Positions 21,124-31,966 of a stretch of 64,000 bases of DNA are shown here, piece after piece. Within the stretch, counting starts at the first letter, position 1. Every line of letters starts with the position of its first letter. A program made the translations under genes and the position numbers. The DNA is from Uranotaenia lowii (Eukaryota; Arthropoda; Insecta; Diptera; Culicidae), in contig NC_073692.1 in the NCBI RefSeq assembly GCF_029784155.1, forward strand, positions 153,728,334-153,792,333. The letters run 5' to 3'. The notes beneath the pieces were generated by a model. That model had not been told where the DNA came from. It saw nothing but the letters and a program-made list of their open reading frames with translations, and did no database searches.

Positions 21124-22603
21124 ATGAAACTGTTGTCGAGTATTTTCCTGGCAGCCGCGGTGCGGTATTTGCTGATGCATTCCGACTATGCGCTCACCAT
21201 TCAGAACCGTGTTGAGGTAGCCACTCCGGTCAACTCGTGGAAGCGTGGTAAGGCAGCGAGAAATCTTATAATTTGTAAGTTGTAACAAAATCGTTTTGAT
21301 TTTTTCAATTGTTTTTAGCTCTGGAAGGTGCCTACCTCTACGCCAATGGAACCAATCCTTACGATGGGGATTTGTATCACCAGAATCCGTACGTGCTGGT
21401 TGCTGTCTGGTATTTGCTTCAAAAGGCAGCTACGCTGGTGTCGGCAGTTTTCATCCAGCTGGAAATTGGAACCATCTTGATGCTGAAGACGGCAGCTTCT
21501 GTTCTGATTAAGGAAATGTACATCCATCAACAGAAGGAAAAGAAACATTTTGCCAAATGGACAAAAGAATTGCAGATTTCCGCTCAAGATTTGCAGAACA
21601 TTCCGTACTACGTAGCTTTGGCTTACGCGTTCAATCCGTACACGATTCTCAACTGTGTAGGTCAAACAACGACGGTTTTGAGCAACTTTCTGTTGGCTAG
21701 CTTTATGTTGGGGATGGCCTTCCGTTGGAGGACGTTGTCCTGCCTGGCGTTGGCCCTGGAGACGCAAATCAACATTTATCCCTGCGTGTTAATCATTCCA
21801 GCAGCGCTTTACATTGCCCAACGCGACAAAAGTAAACTGTCGAGTATCGTAGGTACTTGCGCAATATTTGTAACGATGTTCCTGGGGTTGAACTACGGAT
21901 CTTTTGCTCTGATGGGCGATTGGAGTTTCGTGGATGCTACTTATGGATTTATGCAAGTGGTTGAGTAACCTGCCTAACTATCAGTCGTTCTAATAAAAGA
22001 TTTTTTTTTCAGATTCAACTGCCGCGATCTTCAACCGAACATCGGTTTGTTTTGGTACTTTTTCACCGAAATGTTTGATCACTTCCGAACGTTGTTCCTA
22101 TATACATTCCAAATTAATGCATTGCTATTGTACTTGTTTCCGCTAACGTTCAAACTACACAAGGAACCAGTAATGCTTCTTACTATGCTACTAGCCCTAG
22201 GGGTAGTGTTTCGACCCTATCCTTGCGTTGGAGACGTCAGCATGTATCTGGCTCTGCTTCCATTGTGGAAATCAATTTCAAAGTGTAAGGACAATTTTTA
22301 AATTGTTGAAATATTTAATTCCTAAAACTTTTTTTTCTAATTCCCGCAGTCATGGGTCACAATTTCATAGTCGGGGCAACCATGCTGGTGACGAGCATCC
22401 TCGGGCCCACCGTTTGGTACCTCTGGATCTATTCCAACTCGGCCAATGCCAATTTCTACTTCGGCATGACGTTGGTCTTCTGTACGGCTCAGATTTTCAT
22501 GATCACCGATCTATTCTTTGCCTACATCAAGCGAGAGTTCTGTCTGCGCAACGGCATGCACATCACCATCGACGGGAAGGAAGCTCGGATTGCGCTGGAG
22601 TAA
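21124..22603 (+). CDS. PIGU: GPI transamidase component PIG-U (complete, four exons)
   Basis: Exons 21124-21247, 21319-21964, 22013-22284 and 22350-22603 join in frame with GT/AG borders to give 431 residues, matching the ~435 usual for PIG-U. It is a multi-pass ER membrane subunit of the GPI transamidase, which attaches GPI anchors to proteins. Conserved segments are visible: NGTNPYDGDLYHQNP early, AFNPYTILNCVGQTT mid-protein, PNIGLFWYFFTEMFDHFR at the start of exon 3, RPYPCVGDVSMYLALLP, and WYLWIYSNSANANF in exon 4. Hydrophobic stretches occur throughout, with about eight membrane spans likely. The short introns (48-71 bp) are typical of Diptera. The stop codon TAA lies inside a donor-like GAGTAAGTA, but vertebrate PIG-U ends at the same place, so termination here is favoured. 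Confidence 0.95.
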
Positions 22604-22625
22604 GTACATCTTTGAATAATTATTT

Positions 22626-22631
22626 AATAAA
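22626..22631 (+). terminator. Polyadenylation signal of PIGU
   Basis: AATAAA 23 bp after the PIGU stop codon, followed by TG-rich sequence. Confidence 0.6.
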
Positions 22632-23168
22632 GAATTTGTCTGCTAGTGATAGAGATTCTTACCATTATTGCTTCGAACGAACTTTGGTAGCTTGAACTCA
22701 GGCAAACTCAGGTGATAGAATTAGCTGAAAGATTAGAATTCTGCTTCGATTGCCAATTAAAGTAATTTTATTATCAAGGTACAAATGTAAATATGGACTG
22801 GCCCATATTCTGCGCCGCGTGGCGTGACGATAGTCGAGTCACCCAAGTCACTATTCTATAGTTAGTTAGTTAACTATAGTTATTTTACTTTACTGATACT
22901 TTTGAAGAAGGTTACAATTCAGCAAATTTGTTTTGATTTTTCACATTTCATCTACTCACCTTTCATAATTCGTTTGATAATTTTGAAAACAAAGAATACA
23001 AAACAGATGAGTTCAAGATTTATATTTCGCACTCGATAAATTTAACATCACACATTTGTCGAAATACTCCACAGTAGGTTTTATACCAGCATCAAGTTAA
23101 TGACTGCCATTTATGCATTCAATAATTTATCTCCACCAGAAAGCAAACACCGTTCAGGATCTAACAAT
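22632..23168. other. Convergent intergenic region PIGU/IGBP1
   Basis: About 540 bp between two convergently transcribed genes. AT-rich, with TAGTTAGTTAACTA-like reiterations near 22860 and no coding frame. Confidence 0.5.
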
Positions 23169-24450
23169 CTAGCTACGGTTGTAACGATTTCCTTCTCCGC
23201 GTCGATGATCGTCCCTGTATTCGTCTTTCGCGCGCTGACGAGCCAAATACTCTTCATCGTCTTGTTCCGTCAGCTTCTCCTAGAGTTGAAAGAAAACGAA
23301 AGTTATTAAATTTCAATCTCAATATTTAATTTAAACGCGAACGACTCATACATTTTCTTCGTCTTCTTTGTCTTGTTCGGCCTCGTGATCCTGATAGACC
23401 CGATTCATTAGCGAATTTTTGTTGATTTGTTTCATTCTTTCTTCGTCCGGGAAGATTCCTTCCCTCACTCGTTGATCATAGAACTCGTCGACGGTCATGG
23501 TGGGCAAACTAGGATAGCCTGCGCCGTAGATAGCTTTCTGCAGCACATCCCGAGTAATGATAATCGGCTTCAACGGCCTCGGAGCTGGTCCTTTAGCTAG
23601 CTTACTAGTTTGACCATCGCTTTCTCCATCGTTCCGCCGCATCACGGCGATGTGCTCAAGAATCTGTTTCTCCTGACCGATACTGACAAGCTCGTCACGT
23701 GCTTCCAGTATGCAGGATTTCAGCAACTTCATATAAAAGTCACGTTTAATATCGTCCTCTACGTGTTCTTTTTCCATAGCGATCTTCAACTGTTTGATTT
23801 GGTCGTCCAGTTCCTTCTTTTCCTGATATTTTCTCAACTTAGCGTTCCTTTCCTGAGTCATCCGAGCCAGTTGTTGCATCTGGTCCCCGGAGTTGCTCGA
23901 ATTGTTGGCCGGCACCAAAGACGATTCTGGTTTATCACATAGCTTATATTCTTCGCATCGGCTCAGAAAATCCCTTAAATTTAGTTGTGAAATTATTTGA
24001 TTTTACTTTAGACAAGCAGCTTAAAACCCAACTCACTTGTAATAAACCTCAGCCACCTCGACGACCTCCTTCCGGTCGGCTTTGCATAGCTTCTGTGTCA
24101 GCTGGGCCAGGAAGAAAGGCAACAGCAGGTACCGTAGGTTTTCGGTGGCCACTTCCTCGTACGATTCATTAGCACTGAACAGCCCACAGAGACTGACCAG
24201 TCGGGTCGAGTCCTCGTACAGGCCGATACATTTTTTTATATTTGCCTGTGAATTGTAATGAACCCAAAAAAAAAGTGATGGTAAACAAATGCGCAATCAA
24301 AGAAATCAAATTTGCATTCAATCATCTAACCTGAAATTCGGGACTGTTTGTCGGCTCGTAGCAGGTTTCGAAGGACACCATCAGTTTGTATGCCTCCTCG
24401 AAAATCTCGGAAAGTTTCCGGTCGTTCGGAATTTCATTAGGTTGGGCCAT
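23169..24450 (-). CDS. IGBP1: Immunoglobulin-binding protein 1 / Tap42 / alpha4, PP2A regulator (complete)
   Basis: Exons 24331-24450, 24037-24245, 23352-23973 and 23169-23279 splice in frame to 353 residues (human protein about 339). The TAP42-like family binds the catalytic subunits of PP2A-type phosphatases and stabilises them, linking to TOR signalling; it is cytosolic. Recognisable parts are the helical N-terminal domain (FEEAYKLMVSFETCYE, SLCGLFSANESYEEVATENL, RYLLLPFFLAQLTQK), a charged coiled-coil-like middle (ERNAKLRKYQEKKELDDQIK) and the signature AIYGAGYPSLPTMTVDEFYD near the C-terminus. The tail is very acidic, then basic (DEYRDDHRRGEGNRY). The start is the first ATG of exon 1 (MAQPNEIPND). 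Introns are short (58-91 bp). It converges on PIGU. Confidence 0.95.
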
Positions 24451-25357
24451 CTCTACTCACGGCAGCGCGCTGTTGGTAAACAGAAAATTTGTGCGAATCT
24501 GCGATTTTTATAAAAACTTCTATCGTTTTCCTGTCAAGCCAAGCTTGCCCGGCAGATAAAAGCTCACAGGAAAAAGCCAAAATACACAAAAAATGCAAAT
24601 CGTTTACTCAAAAACAAGAAAGATGTCGTATATCGGGATGCCAGATTCCAAAAATTGTCCGTGACTTAATTGCTTTTAAAGTTGGTACACCCAAAATTTT
24701 TATTATTCTTCATAGGGAGAGAAGATCTTTTATCCAGATTGTAATATAAAATTAAAAAAACTGAGCAATCTAAAGACCTTTAACATACAGTGAAAAAACC
24801 CGATTTAATACACTTGACACTGGATTGTAGCCTTTCTTACAGCCTGTAAATTATAGTTGGGTACATATGGCACAAAATTAATTATGAATTATGATTAATG
24901 AATTTCATACGCAGTAAATCCAAAAACAATTTAGGAAATAAAGATTCAAAGTTTTTAATAGGATAAAAGTATTTTTATATTATCATAATTTTCATATCAA
25001 TAACATTATTTTCAACTAATTGGAGATTTTTGAATGACTAGATTCTGGAATATCTTGTATGATTCCGTTTCTATGACATTATCATCTAACTCAATTTACT
25101 CCTTTTGGAGTTACATCATAAGGTAACTTCAAAATGGAAGGGGTATAAAAAATAAGTATGTATACAATTTTAAAAAAGATGCCTGACCGTGTATTTCAAA
25201 TAATTCAACCTCTCAAGTAATGGAAACAAATGCATAGATAAAATTATTGGATAAAATTTCAATTGCTAGAGTAAAATACGATAACGAAACGTAAAACATC
25301 AGTAGAATTAATTTTGAAAATTAAAAATATTGAAAATTTGGAGATATTTTTAGTTTT
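24451..25357. other. IGBP1 upstream region, AT-rich
   Basis: The first ~80 bp upstream are GC-richer (CAGCGCGCTGCC) and may hold the 5' UTR. The rest is AT-rich and leads into the 9-bp array. No promoter motif is assigned. Confidence 0.4.
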
Positions 25358-27290
25358 GTCAATTTAGCCATTTTTGTCTGTTTTGTCACTTTTGTCACTT
25401 TCGTCAATTTTGTCAAATTTTTAAGTTTTGTCAATTTTATCAATTTTCATGATTTTGTCAACATTGATAGTTCAGTCAATTTTGTCAGTTTTATCGATCT
25501 TGTAAATTTTGTCAATTTTGTAAGTTTTGTCAATTTTGTCAATCTTGTCAATTTTGTAAGTTTTGTCAATTTTGTCAATTAAGTTAATTTTGTCGATTTA
25601 TTCATCGTCAATTTTGTCAAATTTTTCAATTTTGTCAATTTTGTCATTTTTTTTCAATTTTGTCAATAATGTCAATTTTATCAATTTTCATGATTCTGTC
25701 AACATTGTCAGTTCAGTCAATTTTGTCAGTTTTCTCGATTTTGGCAATTTTGTCAATTTTGTCAACTCTGTCAATTTTCATGATTTGTCTTTGTCGACCT
25801 TGTCAATTTTGTCATTTTTGTTAATTTGTCAAATTTGCCAGTCTTGTCAATATTGTCAATTTTGTCATTTTTGTCAATTTAGTGATTTTTTTCAATTTTG
25901 AAATTGTCAATTCGGCCAATTTTTTCAATTTTGTCAATTTTGTTCGATTTTGTAAAGTTTGTCAATTTGTCAATTTTTGTCAATTTGGTCAATTTCGTCA
26001 ATTTTGTCAATTTTGCCAGTTCAATCAATCTTGTCAATTTTGTGAATTTTGTGAACTTTGTCAACTTTGTCAATCTTGTCAATTTAATCAATTTTGTCAA
26101 TCTAGTCAATTTTGACCATTCTGTCAATTTTGTGAATTTTGTCGAATTTGTCAATTTTTTTCGATTTTGTCAATTTTGTCAATTTTGTCGATTTTGTCAA
26201 TTCTGTCAATTTTGTTAATTTTGTCAGTTTTATCAATTTTGTCAATTTAGTGAATCATGCCTATCTTGTCAATTTTGTCAATTTAGTGAACTTTGTCGAT
26301 TTTGTCATTGTCAATTTTGCCAATTTTATCGATTTTAACCATTTTGTCAATTTTTTCGAGGATGTCATTTTGTCGATTTGGTCGCTTTTGTCAATTTTGT
26401 AAATTTTGACCATTTTGTTAAAATTGTCAATTTTGTCAATATTTTCAGTTTTGTCAATTTCGTCAAGCTTGTCATTTTGGTCAATTTATTGAATTTTGTC
26501 GATTTTGCCATTGTCAAATTTTGCTAATTTTGCTAGTTTTCTCGATTTTGTCAATTTTGTCAATTTTTTTCGATTTTGTCAATTTGGTCAATTTTGTGAA
26601 TTTTATGAATTTTGTCGATTTTGTCTTAGTCAATTTTGTCAGTACTATCAATCTTGTCAATTTTGTCAATTTTTTCAGGTTTGTCAACCTTGTCAATTTC
26701 GTCATTTTTTGAAATTTTATGAATTTTGTCGATTTTGTTAATTTTGTTTATTTGGCAATTTTGTCAGTTTTATCAAATTTGTAAATTTTGTCAATCTTTG
26801 TCAATTTAGTGAATATTGTCATTGTCAATTTTGTAAATTTTCTCGATTTTATTAATTTTGTCAATTTGATTCGATTTTCTCAAGTGTGTCAATTTTACCA
26901 GTTTTATCAATCTTGCCAATTTTGTCAATATAGTGAATTTTGTCGATTTTGTCAATTCGTTCAATTTTGTGAATTTTGTCGATTTTGTCAATTTGGGGAG
27001 TTTCGTCAATTTTGTCAACTTTGTCGATTTTGTCAATTTTTGTCGGTTTTATCAAGCTTGTCAACTTAGTGAATTTTGTCGATTTTATCATCGTCAATTT
27101 TGTCAATTTTGTCAATTTTGCCAATTTAGTGAGTCTTGTCGATTCTATACATTTTGTCAATTTTGACATTTTTGCCAAATCAGTGAATTATGTCAGGTTT
27201 GTCAACTACTTCAATTTTGTCAAATTGTTCTATTTTGTCCTTTTTTTCAATTTTGTCAATTTTGTCATTTTTGTATTTGGTCAACCTGGC
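25358..27290. repeat. 1.9-kb minisatellite of a 9-bp unit (TTTTGTCAA)n
   Basis: Roughly 200 units of TTTTGTCAA and point variants run almost without break. Because the unit is a multiple of three, stop-free frames arise on both strands and encode repeats such as NFV, FCQ, ILS or, on the minus strand, LTK. These frames have no start context, no composition like the neighbouring genes and no conserved domain, so they are by-products of the array. Confidence 0.97.
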
Positions 27291-28423
27291 CAAAATGGTT
27301 GATTCGGAGTTTTTTTGCTGTCCCTTCAACTTTGTCAATTATGATGATTAGCTTTTTAGCTTTATATGCAAAAAAAAATCCCAAATGCTTCAAACTCTAC
27401 TATGGAGGGCTTGGTGGCGATACTGTTTGGTTGTTATTTTCCATTGGTCTCAGCAAGTGAAAGTTCGGATTGACTTCATCGTTTTTGCTAGACACCAACC
27501 CCAACAACAACAACGCAACAATTGCACAGGTTTTTCGATGCGAACGAAAAGTTTTCATCGCGCAACGTTAGATCTGGAGAGAGGAAGAGAAAAAGGAACA
27601 AAAAAAACTAGCCCGAGAGCTTAAAGCTCGAGTAGCATTTGTCTTATTGGATTCAATTTGCTTCTACGGGCGAAATTCTCTCCTGTCGTTCGTGCTTAGA
27701 AAAAGCTTCCTGAGCACGAACGGTAAAGCTACTTTCAAGTTCCTTTGGGTGGCTGTAGAGAACGCTATTCAGCTTCTAAGAGAATGTCAAGAAACTTCTA
27801 CGCGTCGAAAAAAAATCCGATTGACAGATTGCTCTGACAACCAGATGTCAAATTGCTAGGTTGCCGGTCTATCATGGTCTATCTCGTTGCTTTTAATTAT
27901 ATTGTTTTGATTGCAAAAGCTGCTTATGCCTAGAGAATTGAACCGCTGCTCTCTAGGTTGCAATGAAACTCACCAGCCTCTCGACCAATCCAGCAATAGT
28001 TCATTGCCACTGTAATAATTAGTATTTAAACTTAATGTGATTTGAGATGATTGAATGGGTTGGTCAATAGATTGTACCATATTTCGTTTAAAAGACAAAA
28101 CAAATACCATGGCAAGAAATTGACAGACATATTTGACATGTCGCTTAGAATTCCCATATAGGTTCTTTAAAAAACCTTCAAATATCTTAATGGTGCGTTT
28201 TAGAATGTTACGCGAACGTTATCGACCTTCTCTAAAGAAGTTCCATTAAAAGCGCTTAGAAGTTCCGTTATCGATAGTTTAACCTTTCAAAGGGCGATGG
28301 AAGTTCCTGAGTAACTTTTACGCGACAAAAGTCACCTGAAGTTCCCGTAAAACATTTTTTCAGCCAAATGTGAACTTCGGAGTTCCATCTTTAAGTAAAA
28401 ACGCGACTTTTGGTTGCTTGGGA
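27291..28423. other. Unassigned stretch
   Basis: Contains a short inverted repeat CGTTCGTGCTTA...GAGCACGAACG near 27690-27725 and, at 28140-28400, several AAGTTCC/GGAACTT words. No gene or complete mobile element could be supported. Confidence 0.4.
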
Positions 28424-28520
28424 TGAGACTTGAGACCTGAGACCTGAAATATGAGACTCGAGATCTGAGACACGAGACATGAGACATGAGACCTGAGACT
28501 TGAGACCTGAGACATGAGAC
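28424..28520. repeat. Simple tandem repeat of GAGACNTGA-type units
   Basis: About 12 head-to-tail units such as GAGACTTGA, GAGACCTGA and GAGACATGA. Confidence 0.9.
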
Positions 28521-28749
28521 GAAAAAGAGGAACTCACCGAGAACACAGTAAAAGAGAGACTGATAAAAAAGATTAAAAAGCTGAATTTACTTCAATCCGC
28601 AAAATACTTTTTGTTTTTCGATATGAATTCTACACTGTCAAATAAGCCTCACTATATTCTATTATTCTATTTATCTGATTGATTTTGTTTTTTATCTTAA
28701 ATAAAAATAAACGATCATTGTACGCAAATTTTTAAATAATCATGGTTCT

Positions 28750-28870
28750 TGCGCGTTTTTTAATAACGTGCTTTTTTACGCGGATTTTTTAATTAAAGTG
28801 AATTTTTTACGGGGATTTTCGAATTACGGGAGTTTTTTTTACGCGGATTTTTTAACGCGATACCAAACCC
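28750..28870. repeat. Short degenerate tandem repeat (TTTTTTACGCGGA)n
   Basis: Four imperfect units with TTTTTTACG(C/G)GGAT cores spaced about 25-30 bp. Confidence 0.6.
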
Positions 28871-28964
28871 CCGCATAAGAAAAACATCGGTGTACGTCCA
28901 TACCGTGACCTTCCACTACCTTCCACTTCTGTGGAAATGGAGTATCCATCAAGGAGAGAACGTT

Positions 28965-29050
28965 GCCAGCTGATCTTGGCCTAAAGGGTATCATCCTTGT
29001 TCATCTAAGTCATGAGATCAAATCCCGGTCATGAAATAACCTGGCACACG
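28965..29050 (+). ncRNA. tRNA-like or tRNA-derived SINE remnant
   Basis: A pol III A-box-like TGGCCTAAAGG at about 28977 and a B-box-like GATCAAATCC about 40 bp later lie between outer complementary ends TGCCAG and CTGGCA, giving a tRNA-sized unit of about 83 nt. The T-arm does not pair well, so this is not a functional tRNA; a SINE head or tRNA pseudogene is more likely. Confidence 0.35.
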
Positions 29051-29119
29051 TAGTATGATGAAGGTTGGCGGTTTTATTGTGAATTTAAATATAACTTTTA
29101 GAAACGTCGCTGGTGAACT

Positions 29120-29502
29120 GGCAACAAAACACAGACTTCCGACAATCTAGTACTTCACTTTTCCTTGTCGGAAGTCTTTTGGAAGTCGGAAGTCCGGGCT
29201 ACCGAAGTAAAATTTAGTTCTGGCGCTATAATAGCATTTGTCAATGAAGGATAGCTAATACATCGACAAAAAAAGTACTCAAAAATCGTTAATATCAATC
29301 CACAACCGAATGCGGAAAATTTTCGTTTTTTTTTATGGGTCATATTGGTTGTAAGTAAATTCGAACTTTTAGATCACATGAAGAGTGCAATATTATCGGG
29401 TCAGCACTAAATTTTACTTCGGAAGTCCAGACTTCCGACTTCCGCCAGACTCCGACAAACAAAAGTAAAGTACTAGATTGTCAGAAGTCAATGTTTTGCT
29501 GC
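29120..29502. mobile_element. MITE with long (~95 bp) TIRs
   Basis: The left part (GGCAACAAAACA, ACTTCCGACAATCTAGTACT, AAGTCGGAAGTCC, GAAGTAAAATTTAG) reappears inverted at 29405-29502. About 160 bp of non-repeated core lie between. It sits directly against a LINE fragment (29508 on). Confidence 0.85.
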
Positions 29503-29507
29503 CCCAT

Positions 29508-29850
29508 GACATCGAGCATATTGTTTGGTCGTGTGAGGACCACCTTGTCGTCAGAACGAACTTCATAGATTCCCTTCGGGCCCGAGGAAAACCACCCGAC
29601 GTTCCTGTGAAGGATGTGTTAGCTGTGGTGGACTTTTTTCTCTGTGCTTTGACTACATGTTCGAAATATATCTTTTCCTAAAAGCTTTTGATCTTCGTCT
29701 GTAATTCTTTTTATTTTCATATTTCCCTTTCTATCCTCCTTCTTCTAAACAAATGTTAAGCTAAGTATTCAAACTGTAAAAATACAAAACGAGTTTGGCT
29801 CCCTAAAGCCTAAAGGTATGAGCCGTTTCAAATAAAGAATTCACAAACAA
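29508..29850 (+). pseudogene. 5'-truncated copy of the LINE 2 family
   Basis: Starts at GACATCGAGCATATTGTTTG and follows 13513-13840 of the full-length element closely through the end of ORF2 and the 3' UTR (TATGAGCCGTTTCAAATAAA). A ~14-bp insertion (TTTTTTCTCTGTGC) shifts the end of ORF2. The A-tail is weak (CACAAACAAAAT). Confidence 0.92.
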
Positions 29851-29853
29851 AAT

Positions 29854-30590
29854 CAAGCGTGAGTTTTCAAAAGGACGTATGTAACATCAGACAAAATCTG
29901 AGAAAAAGGAGGGACAAAATTATGTTAATACAAATAAATGCTATTTAAAGCTGTTTGATCTAGAATCAAGTTTTATCATGGCAGCTGTAGGAAAAACAAT
30001 AATGTTTTAATTATAGGTTTGAGCATACTGGATTTTTTGCTGTTTCCTAGTGAATTTGTTAAAAAAAAATATTTTACACCGTATTGTTGAGTTTTTTTTC
30101 ACATACGCCATAATGATTCGTCGTTGTGACAGTTTAATATTTACATACACCCTTTATGATTCGTCGCTTGGACAAATTGTTTTCATTATGCGTCAAATCA
30201 GATACGTCGGTTTTTTCACATCATTGCAGATGCGTCAGTTTTAAAATAATAATTATTTTAAAACTGACGCATCTGCAATGATGTGAAAAAACCGACGTAT
30301 CTGATTTGACGCATACGACGGTTTGCTGCGATCCTATCTGCTGTGTGTGCGATATTATTTGTTTTGACAGATGCGTCGTTTTACCAAAAAGAGGTGTAAA
30401 GAAGAATTTCGAAAACACTGAGAAAAGATGACATAGGTCGTTTGTATATTTTTTTAGCTAACGGCATATTATTTTTTTTTTGTACAAACAGTTAATTCAT
30501 ACAGAAGAAAATAAAATTTACTATACCGTGCAAACAGTAACTCAATTTGTTTACTTTTGCGACATACGTCCTTTTGAAAACTCACGCTTG
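29854..30590. mobile_element. TIR element with 29-bp perfect ends and an internal palindrome
   Basis: The left end CAAGCGTGAGTTTTCAAAAG (continuing 9 more bases) is perfectly inverted at the right, ending CACGCTTG at 30590. No matching TSD was recognised. Motifs of the type GATNCGTCG recur along the core. It directly follows the LINE fragment tail. Family not recognised. Confidence 0.75.
30188..30314. repeat. Perfect 127-nt palindrome (63-bp arms)
   Basis: Every base from 30188 pairs with its mirror up to 30314 around a centre at 30251 (AATAATAATTATT). It includes the words ATGCGTCAAATCAGATACGT and TCATTGCAGATGCGTCAG. It can form a near loop-less hairpin or cruciform. Confidence 0.95.
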
Positions 30591-30956
30591 AAATATCTTT
30601 TGCTGCCAGTTTCCAGGGACGTTTCTAAATATATTCTTTACCAACACGTGAAAAGGATCTATCTCCAAAAGTAAACAAAAACCATTTTAAGTACTTCATG
30701 ATAGGCCAACAGTTGCCCTACTTAACGGTAAAACCCTTTTGAGAAAATAATATTCCGTTACATTGAAAACTCAATTTGAGTAAAGGATCTATAAACATTC
30801 TAAAACCAGAACTGCCATCACATGGATATATACCCTTTACTCCGGAACAATTTTTTTTTTCCTACTACTCCGCAAACAAACTCAAAATAATCAACTCGAC
30901 TCTTTATTCAACATAAAAACATAGTTTGAAATGAATGCGAGCTTATAACACGAACT

Positions 30957-31546
30957 TAAATTTTGAAGGTAAATCCCCCCGAGCCGTCGCCAAATAAAAT
31001 TTTTGACCTGGGATTTGCCCAAAGTCCGCCTTCACGTAGTATTGAGCGTTGGGAAGAATGACAGCTTGCTGTTAAATTCCTTGAAAAAAAAGCCTTCACG
31101 TAGGTCTCATCGTCCATCAGAATACATCCGTCGAACTTGGTCAGCACTTGGTCGTACAGCTTTCGAGCACGGATTCTGGCCACATTGTTCTGCTTCAGCG
31201 TCCGATTTGGCTGTTTGCTGGCTCGGAATGACCTTATTCCTTCCCGGAGACGAATTCGTCGCACCGTACTGTGAGCGGCCTGGAACTTATTGGCCAAATC
31301 GCGGTCTGAAAGATTGGGATTCCTCTTGACGGCCTAGATGACTTTCCCACGCAGTTTCCGGTCGACAGTTCCACTCCGACGCTTCGAATGCGGCTTCCGA
31401 GCCGTCGTCAATGTTTCCTTGTACTGCGTGATAACACGCCATACGGTATTTCTGGGCATTTTAAGCTGTTTAGCTAGCTTCGATGCCGACAACAATGGAT
31501 TTTCAAGAAAACTGTGCACAATTTGATCTCTCCGTTCGGCTTCCAT
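30957..31546 (-). pseudogene. DD37E-type mariner transposase, N-terminal half, broken
   Basis: Starts at ATG 31544-31546 (MEAERRDQIVHSFLEN). HTH segments (LSASKLAKQLKMPRNTVWRV, DRDLANKFQAAHSTVRRIRL) are followed by CILMDDETYVKA with the first catalytic Asp. One TAG stop follows KVI (about 31334-31336). A 52-bp insertion with a 12-bp duplication interrupts right after ETYVKA (31040-31091). The frame then resumes as DFGQIPGQKFYLATARGDLP and ends near 30957, so the half with the other two catalytic residues is missing. Confidence 0.88.
31040..31091 (+). mobile_element. 52-bp micro-retroinsertion with poly-A and 12-bp TSD
   Basis: Ends in eight A residues and is flanked by GCCTTCACGTAG on both sides (31028-31039 and 31092-31103). 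Removing the insert and one repeat restores the transposase frame (ETYVKADFGQ). This is the signature of an extremely 5'-truncated LINE or SINE insertion. The source family is not recognised. Confidence 0.9.
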
Positions 31547-31699
31547 GGCGGTTGTTTACAAAATGCTATCGTTTGGTGTTATGACATAAATACATGGTGA
31601 AAGGTAATGAATTTCCCGACACGTGGGTGAAAAAAGTTTCCAAATCCGTCCACTAGGAGCGCCACAATGAGCAAAAGAATTTGTTCCAATATTAAATGA

Positions 31700-31966
31700 A
31701 GCAGACTTTAACTAAAGCTAAAAATAAGAAAATAGCAAAAGGTGTATAAACAGGTTAGGCAAAATATTACGTGAGCTAGGTTCTATCTACGATAGCGCGT
31801 AGTTTTTTCATGAAAATTGATATTCGTCTATTCTAACATGGGATGCTTCTTAAAAATCGTTTGTCTTTCATAAAAACAAAAAAATTGAAGTGATTTTTAA
31901 CTAGGGATTTAAAATAGGTTGTATTTTTTTCAAACGCGTTTTTCTTGATACGCCATATATGGAGAT
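31700..31966 (+). repeat. Dispersed repeat, copy 1 (mariner flank)
   Basis: Matches 34757-35022 closely (AAAATATTACGTGAGCTAGG, TCTATCTACGATAGC, TTTAAAATAGGTTGTATTTT, CAAACGCGTTTTTCT, ending TGGAGATA). The left partner of the repeat (TTTATTCAACAT..AAAACATAGTT) is at 30900-30957, on the other side of the broken transposase. Confidence 0.85.

Noticed and set aside
25563..27302. Long overlapping frames on both strands with NFV, FCQ and LTK repeats
   Set aside because: They follow from a 9-bp tandem unit being a multiple of three; no start context, domain or gene-like composition.
28965..29050. Functional tRNA gene
   Set aside because: Acceptor-like ends and box-like words exist, but the T-arm does not fold and the spacing is off; kept only as a low-confidence tRNA-like remnant.
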